NCBI GenBank assembly: GCA_005862285.1
Contig: SZXW01000014.1
Location: 186,001 to 250,000 of the forward strand
Reading direction: 5' to 3'
Length of the DNA: 64,000 nucleotides
Origin: Chlorobium sp.
GTDB taxonomy: Bacteria > Bacteroidota > Chlorobiia > Chlorobiales > Chlorobiaceae
The notes beneath the pieces are model-generated. The model did no database searches, had not been told where the DNA came from, and was given only the letters and a program-made list of their open reading frames with translations. The translations under genes were made by a program, and so were the position numbers. Positions 43,760 through 52,503 of this stretch are shown in pieces. Every line of letters begins with the position of its first letter. The first letter of the stretch is position 1.

Positions 43760-44299
43760 ATGAAAGCAGTAATTAAAACTCTGGCAACGCCTCTCGCTTC
43801 AGCAGCATTTTTCATTTCAGCTGTTACAGGAGTTCTTCTTTTTTTTGAAATCGAAATCGGTCTTGTTGAACCTGCCCACAAATGGCTCAGCTGGTTATTG
43901 TTGTCCGGAATTCTGGTGCATATCCTTCTTCACTGGAAACAATTTACCGGATATTTATCAAGCAAGCCAGCTTTGGCTGTTATTGGTGGAGGCATGCTCA
44001 TGACGGTTCTGGCTCTTTATCCGGGGTTTGGTGAGAAAGAAGAGGAAGGAAGAGAAAACCTCGGAAAAATAACCTCACATGCACTTACTTCATCTTCACT
44101 TGAAACCGTGGCTCTTGTTGTCAATAAAAGTCCGGAAAATCTTATTGACAACCTTGCAGGAAAGGGAATTACTGTTAAAAATCAATCTTTGACGATACAG
44201 GAAATAGCAAGGCAAAATGGTAAAAGTGACAAGGCTCTTCTCGGAGAGTTGCTTGCTGAGGTAAAAGGAGCCGAAAAAACCGGGAAAGACCGGGATTGA
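43760..44299 (+). CDS. DUF4405-type membrane protein with soluble tail
   Basis: 179 residues. Three hydrophobic segments (residues 12-30, 42-58, 73-90) with histidines in EPAHKWLSW and GILVHILLHWKQF that could be heme b ligands, followed by a soluble C-terminal half of about 85 residues (ENLIDNLAGKGITVKN and LTIQEIARQNGKSDKALLGELLAEV). The membrane part resembles DUF4405 (flavocytochrome/hydrogenase-b-like) proteins. First gene of a three-gene unit with a b-type membrane cytochrome and a decaheme cytochrome. Likely a membrane electron-transfer subunit. Confidence 0.7.
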   Translation: MKAVIKTLATPLASAAFFISAVTGVLLFFEIEIGLVEPAHKWLSWLLLSGILVHILLHWKQFTGYLSSKPALAVIGGGMLMTVLALYPGFGEKEEEGRENLGKITSHALTSSSLETVALVVNKSPENLIDNLAGKGITVKNQSLTIQEIARQNGKSDKALLGELLAEVKGAEKTGKDRD

Positions 44300-44393
44300 G
44301 TTTCGGCTGATCCGTTATGTATTGAAAACTGCCGGATCAGACAGGATTCTGGCAGTTTTCAAATAGTACAACTCTTTCAAAACATTATTCACG

Positions 44394-44969
44394 ATGTGGA
44401 ATTCAGTCCTGGTTCAAAGAGCTTTACCTCTTACCATTTCATACCTCCTGCTGATTCTCGCGGCTATTGCTCTTGACGCGATCCTTCATGTCGCTCACAT
44501 GGCATGGATTGGAAGATACCTCGGTGTTCCAGGCACACTGTTCTTTATCCTCTCATTCGGGTATTCGGCCCGTAAAAAAAAGATGATAAAAAACGGAGCT
44601 CTTGGTATCTTTCTGAGGCTCCACTGCAATGCCGGATGGATAGGAACCCTTATGATCCTTATTCATTCCGGAATCCATTTCAATGCCCTCCTTCCATGGG
44701 CAGCTACAGCATTCATGCTGGTCGTAACAGGCAGCGGGCACATTGGTCAGTATCTGCTTAAAAAGGTGAAAGCCGAGGTGAAAATGAAACTGCAATCCGC
44801 TGGAGCCGTCGTGAATGATGACGATCTGGAACAGCAACGCTACTGGGATACCCTGACGGTCAAAACGCTTGAAAAATGGAGAGCCGTGCACATGCCTCTT
44901 GTAGCCGTTCTGCTTGCTCTGACCATGTTACATATTCTCAGTATTGCATACTTCTTAAACTGGAGTTGA
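44394..44969 (+). CDS. b-type membrane cytochrome (ferric reductase-like)
   Basis: 191 residues with about five transmembrane helices. Histidines are placed in pairs in the membrane: HVAHMAW, RLHCNAGW, LIHSGIHF, GHIGQYL, RAVHMPLV and MLHILSIAYF. This matches a diheme b-type cytochrome of the ferric-reductase-like or cytochrome b561-like kind. It starts 94 bases after the DUF4405-type gene and ends three bases before the decaheme gene, so it is probably the quinone-side partner of that cytochrome. Confidence 0.75.
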   Translation: MWNSVLVQRALPLTISYLLLILAAIALDAILHVAHMAWIGRYLGVPGTLFFILSFGYSARKKKMIKNGALGIFLRLHCNAGWIGTLMILIHSGIHFNALLPWAATAFMLVVTGSGHIGQYLLKKVKAEVKMKLQSAGAVVNDDDLEQQRYWDTLTVKTLEKWRAVHMPLVAVLLALTMLHILSIAYFLNWS

Positions 44970-44972
44970 ACC

Positions 44973-45848
44973 TTGAAACCTCTGATTGTCTTCATCGTAT
45001 CGGTACTGATCCTTGCAGCGCTTGTCCTGACGGCTCCTGATTTTCTACTCAGTCCGGGACCGTTAATGAAAGGGCACCAGTCGCTGAAAAACAATTGCCT
45101 GAGCTGCCACCAGCCCTTGAAAGGAGCTGCTTCGGTTCAATGTCTCTCATGCCATAAGCCATCGGATATCGGCTTTAAAAGCGTTTCGGGAAAGCTGATT
45201 ACGAAAAATGACGGCAAAGTGCAGTTTCACAAAGGTCTGCCTGAAAAAACATGTATAGAATGCCACACCGACCATAAAGGGATAGCCGCGGCAAAAGCTA
45301 TCAGGTCTTTTCGTCATGAACTGATTTCAAAGGAACTGCTGAACAATTGTTCCAACTGCCATGCACAGAAAAAGCCAGCTGATGAGGTTCACCGTTTTAC
45401 CAGGGGCAACTGCGGCCAATGCCATAACACATCGCGTTGGAAACCTGCAACCTTCGATCACAAACAGTTGCCCGGTATTTCAGACAAATCATGCATAAAG
45501 TGCCACAAAGCCGATCAGCCTAAGGACAGTATGCACCGTTTATCCCAGGCTTCATGCGCAGATTGTCACAACACAAATAAATGGAAACCAGCCACATTCA
45601 ATCATGATCGATATTTCAGACTTGATGGAGATCACCGGGCAAGTTGCAGAACGTGCCATACCAATCCGGGCAACTACAAAATCTATACCTGTTATGGATG
45701 TCATGAACATTCAGAAGCAAAAATTGCTTCCGAACATCGCGAAGAAGGGATTTATAACTATCAGAACTGTATGAAATGCCACCGGAATGGAGGTGGAGAA
45801 AATCGCGGTAAAGAAGGCTATTGGCACAAAGGAAGTAATGATGATTAA
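44973..45848 (+). CDS. periplasmic decaheme c-type cytochrome
   Basis: 291 residues with ten CxxCH motifs (for example CLSCH, CIECH, CSNCH, CGQCH, CIKCH, CADCH, CRTCH, CYGCH, CMKCH). The N-terminal helix (residues 4-24) is a signal anchor or cleavable signal. Repeats of 'NC..CHNT.RWKPATFDH' type suggest tandem duplication of a heme pair. The start codon is TTG at 44973, seven bases after a GGAG; no ATG lies before the first heme. Genes just upstream give a membrane cytochrome b, so electrons likely pass between quinone and this periplasmic wire. Confidence 0.9.
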   Translation: MKPLIVFIVSVLILAALVLTAPDFLLSPGPLMKGHQSLKNNCLSCHQPLKGAASVQCLSCHKPSDIGFKSVSGKLITKNDGKVQFHKGLPEKTCIECHTDHKGIAAAKAIRSFRHELISKELLNNCSNCHAQKKPADEVHRFTRGNCGQCHNTSRWKPATFDHKQLPGISDKSCIKCHKADQPKDSMHRLSQASCADCHNTNKWKPATFNHDRYFRLDGDHRASCRTCHTNPGNYKIYTCYGCHEHSEAKIASEHREEGIYNYQNCMKCHRNGGGENRGKEGYWHKGSNDD

Positions 45849-45990
45849 ATCCTGTTAAAAATAGCATGAGAAGCAAAAAAACTTTTTATATGGACAAACG
45901 GATGAAAATATTATATCTTCAACGGTCGGTTTCCGGTATGCATTTTATTGCAAAAGGAACACGGCATTTCTCAACATTCAGGAGCAATCT
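45849..45990. promoter_or_regulatory. leader upstream of small ORFs and magnesium ATPase
   Basis: Gap between the decaheme stop and the first small ORF. No clear terminator was seen after the cytochrome gene, so readthrough into the magnesium set cannot be excluded. Confidence 0.3.
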
Positions 45991-46092
45991 ATGAACGATC
46001 CAGACAGTTGCGGCGACAAATGCATCTATAGCAAACAAAATAATGTAAAAAATTCCGGTACTTGCATATTTCCGGGTTTCTGTCGTCTGTAA
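45991..46092 (+). CDS. 33-residue cysteine-rich peptide
   Basis: Short ORF MNDPDSCGDKCIYSKQNN... to ...FPGFCRL with four cysteines in a CxxxC...C...C pattern (C7, C11, C25, C31). AGGAGC stands five bases before the ATG, a good ribosome site. No signal peptide. The length and cysteines suggest metal binding or a regulatory leader peptide for the downstream transporter. Not recognised; could be chance despite the ribosome site. Confidence 0.4.
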   Translation: MNDPDSCGDKCIYSKQNNVKNSGTCIFPGFCRL

Positions 46093-46164
46093 CCCTTCTC
46101 CCTTTTTTAATTGAAGGTTCTCTCCCGGCACGAATCAGCCATGCAACCGGAAAGGAAGTGAACC

Positions 46165-46317
46165 ATGAAATATTATGCCTCCCAATCCGAATTTCGGACT
46201 CCTTATTTTCTGAATAACGACAATATTTCCTCCGAAAGCTTCGAAGGAAAACTGTTTACTATATTGTCAGAAGGCTTCCAGTACCTTCGACATCACGTCA
46301 TGTATTCAACTTCCTGA
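46165..46317 (+). CDS. 50-residue ORF upstream of magnesium ATPase
   Basis: MKYYASQSEFRTPYFLNNDN at the start, ending RHHVMYSTS. AAGGAAG is seven bases before the ATG. It lies 121 bases upstream of the P-type ATPase gene, a place where leader peptides such as MgtL control magnesium transporters in enterobacteria. The peptide itself is rich in Tyr, Phe and Ser, not proline, so the analogy is only positional. Confidence 0.4.
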   Translation: MKYYASQSEFRTPYFLNNDNISSESFEGKLFTILSEGFQYLRHHVMYSTS

Positions 46318-46438
46318 AGAAAAAAAAGTATTTCTGAATTTGCTTTTTTCCGGCAGTACCAGAACGCAATGTTCATCCTGCCGATGGTTGACAGGTGTAT
46401 CTGCATGCAGTAAATAGAACTCAGGAGGAGATATAACC

Positions 46439-49099
46439 ATGTTCAGAACATTATACAGCAAGCTTTCGTCAGCTAAAATACGGCAGGAAGCTGCCACAAC
46501 CCACACAAGGACTGAAAGCGAACAGCTGCTGCTCCAACTCTGCAGCATTCCGGTAAACCAGGTTTTGCAAGCATTGGATTCAAGAACCGAAGGACTTCAG
46601 GAACAGGAAGTTTCGAGATTGGCGGCAAAGTTTGGCAAGAACGAAATAGCGCATGCAAAAAAACTGCCATTCCTGCAGGATATTCTTCACCGGCTTTCAA
46701 GCCCTCTGGTTATCCAGCTTCTTTTGATTGCATTGGTGTCAGGTATCATTGGAGAGTTCCGCTCGACTGCTATTGTTGGTATGATGGTCGTTCTGAGCGT
46801 TGGTATTTCCTATGTGCTTGACAGACGTTCAGGCAGAGCAGTAGAAGCACTTGGAAAACGGGTTCAATCACGGGCAATTGTTATCCGTAACGGGGAGGAG
46901 CTTGAAATACCTCTTGCGAACCTTGTACCGGGTGATATTGTAAAGCTTCAGGCTGGCTCGATCATCCCTGCAGACCTTCGTTTGATAGCAGCGAAAGATT
47001 TTTTCGTCAGTCAGGCCTCCCTGACAGGTGAAACCATGCCTGTGGAGAAAAATGCACAGCCCTGTCAAAACGATAATGTTGCCATCCTTGACCTGAAAAA
47101 CGCCTGTTTTCAGGGTAGCAGCGTCAGTAGCGGTTCAGCTCGCGCGATCGTCGTCAATACCGGAAGCAGTACCTTTTTTGGTTCCATTGCAGAACGGCTC
47201 AACAGTCAGAGGGAAGAAACAAGTTTCGACAAGGGTATCCGCTCATTCACCTGGCTGATGATCAGGTTCATGCTGGTTATGGTGTCTGCTGTTTTCCTGA
47301 TTGTTGGCATCAGTAAAGGTAATTGGCTTGAGTCCTTGTTTTTCAGCCTTTCTGTTGCTGTTGGCCTCACTCCGGAAATGCTTCCTATGATCGTGACAGT
47401 GAACCTTGCCAAAGGCGCATTGACCATGGCAGGCAAAAAGGTGATCGTGAAACACCTCTCATCGATCCAGAACTTTGGGGCCATCGACATTCTTTGTACC
47501 GACAAGACAGGTACTCTCACCCAGGACCGAGTGCTGCTCGAACTTGCCGTTGATGTCATGGGAGAGGAAAGTGACAATGTCCTGAGATATGCATATCTGA
47601 ACAGTTTTTTCCAGACAGGTCTTCGCAATCTGCTCGACAGGGCTGTCCTCGAGCACCAGGAATTCGCCGTTAACGGAAACTGCAAGCTGATCGACGAACT
47701 TCCCTTCGATTTCCAGAGACGCCGCATGTCCGTTGTGGTTGCCTATGAAGAAGACCATGTGCTTATTTGCAAGGGTGCTGTCGAGGAGATTTATACCTGT
47801 TGCGATCGTTATCAGATCGATGACGAGATTTACCCTCTTGTAGGCATGATCAAGGATGATCTCTTTGAAGAGGTAGCAGACTTGAACAGCAATGGTTACC
47901 GTGTCCTTGCAATAGCTTACAATGAGTTTCCGAAAAACAAGAATCGTTTTTCTGCAGAGGACGAGCAAGACCTCATTCTGCTTGGCTATATCGCGTTCCT
48001 TGATCCGCCGAAAGACTCGACACATCAGGCCCTTGTCTGTCTTAAGGAAGCCGGGGTAAGCGTCAAGATCCTGACTGGTGATAATGCACTGGTCACTCGC
48101 AAGATTTGCAAAGATGTCGGGTTGACCGTCAATAAAGTTGCTACGGGTGACGAACTTGCCAGGATGAACTCCCGGGAATTCGACCAGACAGTCAATGAAG
48201 CGGAAATTCTTGCAAAACTGTCTCCGATGCAGAAAGAACAGGTTGTTCAGTCCTTGAGGAAACAGGGACATGTGATTGGCTATATGGGAGATGGTATCAA
48301 TGACGCCCCAGCACTAAGGGCTGCAGATGTCGGCATTTCCGTTGACTCGGCCGTCGATGTGGCCAAAGAATCCGCAGACATCGTTCTGCTTGAAAAAAGC
48401 CTCATGGTATTAGATGATGGTATAATGGAAGGACGAAGAGTATTCGCCAACATTATCAAGTATATCCGCATGGGCGCCAGCTCGAATTTCGGCAACATGT
48501 TCAGTGTTGTCGGTGCGAGTTACCTCCTCCCATTCCTTCCTATGCAGCCCATACAGATCCTTTTGAACAACCTGCTGTACGATTTTTCCCAGACAGGTAT
48601 TCCGGCAGACAGGGTTGACGATGAACAGATAGCCAAACCTCGCAAATGGGATATCAGCAATATTAAATGGTTCATGACCGTCGTTGGCCCCATCAGTTCA
48701 ATATTCGACTATGCTACATTCGCACTGATGTGGTTTGTTTTCAACTGCCAGACGTTCCTCAATCCAACGACAAGCGAGACGGGAAAGAACTATGCCGTTC
48801 AATTGTTCCAGACGGGGTGGTTCGTCGAATCATTATTGACGCAAACGCTTATCGTCCATATCATCAGGACAGCAAAGGTACCATTTCTGCAGAGCAGAGC
48901 TTCCCTGCCAATGCTATTGACTACATGTGCAGTCATTGCCGTGGCCATATGGCTGCCCTACTCCCCTTTTGCAGCAATGTTTGGCATGGTGCCACTTCCG
49001 GCAAGCTACTTTGTCTGGATAGCAGCATTCCTGATTTCCTATGGTATAATCGGACATTTTGTTAAAACATGGTTCTTCAAACGATTTGGAGGAAACTGA
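46439..49099 (+). CDS. mgtA: MgtA-type magnesium-importing P-type ATPase
   Basis: 886 residues, normal for type IIIB P-ATPases. Seen: DILCTDKTGTLTQDRV with the phosphorylated aspartate, LTGE in the actuator domain, KILTGDNALVTRKICKDVGL, and MGDGINDAPALRAADVGISV in the hinge. The membrane part includes LNNLLYDFSQTGIPADRVDDE, diagnostic of MgtA/MgtB, which import Mg2+. CAGGAGGAG precedes the ATG. The next gene begins one base after the stop. Together with the Nramp-related transporter downstream it forms a magnesium-uptake set. Confidence 0.93.
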   Translation: MFRTLYSKLSSAKIRQEAATTHTRTESEQLLLQLCSIPVNQVLQALDSRTEGLQEQEVSRLAAKFGKNEIAHAKKLPFLQDILHRLSSPLVIQLLLIALVSGIIGEFRSTAIVGMMVVLSVGISYVLDRRSGRAVEALGKRVQSRAIVIRNGEELEIPLANLVPGDIVKLQAGSIIPADLRLIAAKDFFVSQASLTGETMPVEKNAQPCQNDNVAILDLKNACFQGSSVSSGSARAIVVNTGSSTFFGSIAERLNSQREETSFDKGIRSFTWLMIRFMLVMVSAVFLIVGISKGNWLESLFFSLSVAVGLTPEMLPMIVTVNLAKGALTMAGKKVIVKHLSSIQNFGAIDILCTDKTGTLTQDRVLLELAVDVMGEESDNVLRYAYLNSFFQTGLRNLLDRAVLEHQEFAVNGNCKLIDELPFDFQRRRMSVVVAYEEDHVLICKGAVEEIYTCCDRYQIDDEIYPLVGMIKDDLFEEVADLNSNGYRVLAIAYNEFPKNKNRFSAEDEQDLILLGYIAFLDPPKDSTHQALVCLKEAGVSVKILTGDNALVTRKICKDVGLTVNKVATGDELARMNSREFDQTVNEAEILAKLSPMQKEQVVQSLRKQGHVIGYMGDGINDAPALRAADVGISVDSAVDVAKESADIVLLEKSLMVLDDGIMEGRRVFANIIKYIRMGASSNFGNMFSVVGASYLLPFLPMQPIQILLNNLLYDFSQTGIPADRVDDEQIAKPRKWDISNIKWFMTVVGPISSIFDYATFALMWFVFNCQTFLNPTTSETGKNYAVQLFQTGWFVESLLTQTLIVHIIRTAKVPFLQSRASLPMLLTTCAVIAVAIWLPYSPFAAMFGMVPLPASYFVWIAAFLISYGIIGHFVKTWFFKRFGGN

Positions 49100-49100
49100 T

Positions 49101-49892
49101 ATGATGAACAGTATTTTCGATGCCCTCGAGCATGGCCGCCTGATAGAACTTCCAGGAACAGATAAAGATGATGCGCTTGAATTCCTTGGAACGATGCTTG
49201 AGGCGATACCTGAAGTACCCTCGGGAATAAACATTGTCGAAATTGTCCTCGAACATGAAAAAACATCCAACACATCACTCGGAGTAGGGTGGGCATGTCC
49301 TCATGCAAGGGTTAATTTCGACGGTGATCTGTGCTGTGCAATTGGTTGGAGCCCTGATGGTATTGACTATGGCATACCTGGTGAACCCCTTGTAAACATG
49401 ATTGTCATGTTTTTTGTGCCAGATAACCAGCGAAACACCTACCTCAAGGAAGTCTCCTCACTTGCGCGTGTCCTGAAAAACCATCCTCAGTATCAAAAAC
49501 TCGAGGACGCTGAAGACCTCAATGGCATTCGCAACAGATTCCTTGATATGATGCATCATGCATTACAGGGAGATGAAAAGATCTACCGGGCAAGAATGAT
49601 CAGGCTGGATAGTCAGGCTAAAACAGCTGAAAAGAAGCGCATACAGCTCGAAGGCATGCAGATCGAAGCTCTGTCAGTTATTACTGGTCCAGGGATTCTG
49701 CCTGTAACCTTGACCCAAAATGCTGAACTAGCCTCTCTCATCGAATCAGATAGCAACTGGATAAGCGTCATAGCAACAGGTAATAACTATCAACTTCGAA
49801 AGTGGTATATAATCAGACGAAATGAAACCTTGTACGCTGGAGACCGGGTGGTTTATGATTGTATTGCTATAAAAGAAGATGCGAAGTCCTGA
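49101..49892 (+). CDS. PTS EIIA-like regulatory protein with TrkA_C-like tail
   Basis: 263 residues from the ATG at 49101, preceded by TTGGAGGA; upstream in-frame codons lie inside mgtA and are ignored. N-terminal domain resembles PTS EIIA type 2 (fructose/nitrogen class) with the phosphohistidine candidate in GWACPHARV (His68). A helical linker follows (about 150-185) and the C-terminal 75 residues (LPVTLTQNAELASLIESD, IRRNETLYAGDRVVYDC) look like the TrkA_C/RCK-C ligand domain. Since it is translated directly after mgtA, it probably modulates Mg2+ uptake. No EI, HPr or sugar EII genes are in the window. Confidence 0.75.
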   Translation: MMNSIFDALEHGRLIELPGTDKDDALEFLGTMLEAIPEVPSGINIVEIVLEHEKTSNTSLGVGWACPHARVNFDGDLCCAIGWSPDGIDYGIPGEPLVNMIVMFFVPDNQRNTYLKEVSSLARVLKNHPQYQKLEDAEDLNGIRNRFLDMMHHALQGDEKIYRARMIRLDSQAKTAEKKRIQLEGMQIEALSVITGPGILPVTLTQNAELASLIESDSNWISVIATGNNYQLRKWYIIRRNETLYAGDRVVYDCIAIKEDAKS

Positions 49893-50139
49893 ACATCGCG
49901 AAGAACAATAAATACTGCTGAACGAATTTATAAACTCTAAATTTTACATTTTCTTTTTTTTCCAACCTATCTTTTTTCCAAATCACAGCGTAAGCCATAA
50001 TATTAATACCTAAACAGACAATAGATAAAAACAGATTTATCATATTACCCGAGTACATATTTCAAGTTATAAATATTTGTTATAAGTAATTCAGTTTGTG
50101 CGAAAACAATACTCTCAGGATATATGCAATAATCAAGAA

Positions 50140-51417
50140 TTACATCGGAAATAATAATCGCATAGCTGCTATTCCCATAACAATTGTCGCAATCCATCCT
50201 ATTACAATAATAGTCCGGTTTGCTGTATACTCTCCCATTACTGATTTATTTGATGCAAGCATGATAATAACAACCATGAGCGGAACGGCAACAACACCAT
50301 TGATCACCGCACTCCAGAACAAGGCTTTCATTGGACTGATCGGAGAATACTGAATAACCAGTCCAAGTAGTACGCTGAATGCGATGATAGCATAAAACCT
50401 CCGGGCATCAACGAGATTGCGCTCCAATCCCTCAGTCCAGTTCATTGCCTCGGAAAGAGCGTATGCCCCTGATCCAGCCAGGACGGGCACTCCGATCAAA
50501 CCGACACCCAGAATACCAACGGCAAAGAGTAAATAGGCAAAATCTCCAGCTAACGGTCTGAGTGCACTTGCTGCCGCTGCTGCAGTATTGATATCGGTAA
50601 TGCCTGCCACATTGAGAGTCACGGCAGTAGCCAGGATAATAAAGTATGCTGAAATATTGGAATAAAACATTCCGCTCCAGGTATCCCAGCTTATCCGTCG
50701 CAGTTCATCCTTAGCCGCACTCCGATTATCGAGGAGAGGAAGCGCACCCTTTTTCTTGTACATTTCTTCAACTTCTTCCGAAGCCTGCCAGAAAAAGAGA
50801 TACGGGCTTATCGTCGTTCCAAATACACCGACAATCACTGCTGCAGCATCAGCCGTAACTTTTAATCTGGGCCACAACGTTCTCTGCAACACCTGATCCC
50901 AGGGCACATGAACAGTAAAAAGGACCGCTGCATAAGAAAGCAGGCTGATTGTCAGCCACTTTAAAAATTTAACATATCGATGATAAGGAATAAATATCTG
51001 GAGGATTACGGTTCCAAAAACAAAAGCGGCTGTCATAACATGACGATTAACACCGGTAATCAATTCAGCAACCTCACCCATTGCTGCTACGTCTGCAGCT
51101 ATATTGAGAATGTTGGCAATCAGTAAAAGCAAAACGACACCGAAAAGTACTATCGGAGGATAAGTGGTTTTAATATTCGCGGCCAATCCCTTGCCTGTAA
51201 CACGGCCAATTCTTGCACACATAGACTGGATCGCAGCCATCATGGGAAAAGATAATGGCATGGTCCAAAGCATGTTAAGGCCAAATTGAGCTCCCGCCTG
51301 TGAATACGTAGCTATACCGCTTGGATCGTCATCAGCAACACCGGTTATAAGGCCAGGTCCAACCCGCGATAACGGATGTACTTTCAACCTGTCCCTGATA
51401 TGCTGTAAAACCTTCAT
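50140..51417 (-). CDS. Nramp-related magnesium transporter (NRMT-like)
   Basis: 425 residues, about eleven transmembrane helices. Canonical Nramp proteins have DPGN in TM1 and an MPH metal site in TM6. Here TM1 reads VADDDPSGIATYSQ and TM6 region GTTISPYLFFWQASEEV, so the metal-binding methionine is absent and extra acids are present. This is the pattern of Nramp-related magnesium transporters, which carry hydrated Mg2+ instead of Mn2+/Fe2+. ATG at 51417 chosen; a TTG precedes it. It is convergent with the mgtA operon, supporting magnesium as the substrate. Confidence 0.85.
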   Translation of the reverse strand: MKVLQHIRDRLKVHPLSRVGPGLITGVADDDPSGIATYSQAGAQFGLNMLWTMPLSFPMMAAIQSMCARIGRVTGKGLAANIKTTYPPIVLFGVVLLLLIANILNIAADVAAMGEVAELITGVNRHVMTAAFVFGTVILQIFIPYHRYVKFLKWLTISLLSYAAVLFTVHVPWDQVLQRTLWPRLKVTADAAAVIVGVFGTTISPYLFFWQASEEVEEMYKKKGALPLLDNRSAAKDELRRISWDTWSGMFYSNISAYFIILATAVTLNVAGITDINTAAAAASALRPLAGDFAYLLFAVGILGVGLIGVPVLAGSGAYALSEAMNWTEGLERNLVDARRFYAIIAFSVLLGLVIQYSPISPMKALFWSAVINGVVAVPLMVVIIMLASNKSVMGEYTANRTIIVIGWIATIVMGIAAMRLLFPM

Positions 51418-51551
51418 GCTCAAAAACGATTTAAATCGGTTACAAGGATCTGTTCAAGAGGAGAATGATTATCGATATAAAATCTGCTGTTCAGTCTTGT
51501 CAGACGTGAGTAAAAAATACTCTTGATTTCAGAACGTAACAGGCTGTGAAC

Positions 51552-51689
51552 ATGAACAGAAAATTGGCTCTCGGCGTTCTCGTGGTTCTTTTGATGTGTG
51601 ATGTATTTGTTGGTGTTTCATTCGCCACTGATAAAGCAGCAGATGCAAATCCTGCAGTAACAAATGAAGCAAAGCCTTCCTGTCGCTAA
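51552..51689 (+). CDS. 45-residue putative secreted peptide
   Basis: MNRKLALGVLVVLLMCDVFV then GVSFATDKAADANP and ending KPSCR. A classical signal peptide (basic start, hydrophobic core, VSFA cleavage) leaves about 21 residues with one cysteine. Ribosome site is weak (AACAGG). It lies in a 403-base region between the minus-strand Nramp-type and cupredoxin genes and just before a terminator, which favours a real small gene. Confidence 0.4.
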   Translation: MNRKLALGVLVVLLMCDVFVGVSFATDKAADANPAVTNEAKPSCR

Positions 51690-51763
51690 TAAAAAAGAAA
51701 CTCGTCAGGAATACGAAAACGGCTGAATCCAGGATGGATACCTGAGCATCAAAAGCCGACAAT

Positions 51764-51795
51764 AAAAAAGCCCCGTCAAACGACAGGGCTTTTTT
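51764..51795. terminator. strong bidirectional terminator
   Basis: Stem AAAAAAGCCC / GGGCTTTTTT with inner GTC/GAC pairs and an AAAC loop. It works in both directions: after the minus-strand cupredoxin gene (stop at 51821) and after the 45-residue ORF on the plus strand. Confidence 0.9.
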
Positions 51796-51820
51796 ACTGA
51801 TCGGATAGTAAGGAGGCACA

Positions 51821-52420
51821 TTACTTGGTAAGTGCGATCGCAACTGTCGAAGCCTGTCCGTCCTTTACGGTAACCGTCGTTTTCGCTGCTTTCAGCTTTT
51901 CGTTCCAGACGCCGACTTCATAAGTACCGGCAGGAACGTTCGCAATGGAGAATTTGCCATCCGCACCGGTGACAGCAAAGTAGTTACTGTCAACAGCAAC
52001 GACATAACCGGACATTTCGGAATGGACGTTACAGAGCAGGTTTACCACGCATGGTTTGCCAAAAACAATGGCTTTTGACTGGCCGGGATTGTAGGTGCCA
52101 AGATTGAATTTATTGCAGGCATCACCAGAGAAGATATTGTGATTGACCTTGTCGCTGTTCTTGAACTCGACACTGGTACCGGTCGGCACCGCAAGCACAT
52201 GAGGAACGAACACAAGATTTTTCTGATCGACTTCGCCCTTGCCGGCTTTGACAGGACCGGCTACGCCCTTGATATAGACCACCGTATCCTTCTTGTATTT
52301 TGCTGGCGTGGCATCGACGGTGCCGGAAACAGTGCCGGCAGAAAATGCATTGGAACTGATGAAGCCGAAAGCAGCTGCCAACAGGGTGGTTTTCAATAAC
52401 GAGCTTTTGTTTTTTAACAT
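51821..52420 (-). CDS. periplasmic cupredoxin with carboxypeptidase-regulatory-like domain
   Basis: 199 residues from the ATG at 52420 (GGAG six bases upstream). Signal peptide to SNAFSA. Residues about 55-130 form a plastocyanin-like domain with type 1 copper ligands: His in KVNHNIFSGD, then LLCNVHSEMSGYV giving Cys, His and Met in the C-x2-H-x2-M spacing. Residues 140-199 (GADGKFSIANVPAGTYEVGVWN and TVTVKDGQASTVAI) match the beta-sandwich carboxypeptidase regulatory-like domain. The gene follows the Rieske/cytochrome b operon on the same strand with 83 bases between. It could be a copper electron shuttle to the complex. Confidence 0.82.
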   Translation of the reverse strand: MLKNKSSLLKTTLLAAAFGFISSNAFSAGTVSGTVDATPAKYKKDTVVYIKGVAGPVKAGKGEVDQKNLVFVPHVLAVPTGTSVEFKNSDKVNHNIFSGDACNKFNLGTYNPGQSKAIVFGKPCVVNLLCNVHSEMSGYVVAVDSNYFAVTGADGKFSIANVPAGTYEVGVWNEKLKAAKTTVTVKDGQASTVAIALTK

Positions 52421-52503
52421 TGCAGACTCCAATTATTTGTTAGACGAAAAAAAGCGAAACAGATATTTAACATATATACTACGCAAAATAACCAGGAGAA
52501 ATT

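Noticed and set aside
45865-45993. 42-codon ORF after the decaheme gene
   Set aside because: No ribosome site, no domain, and it overlaps the better supported cysteine-rich ORF start.
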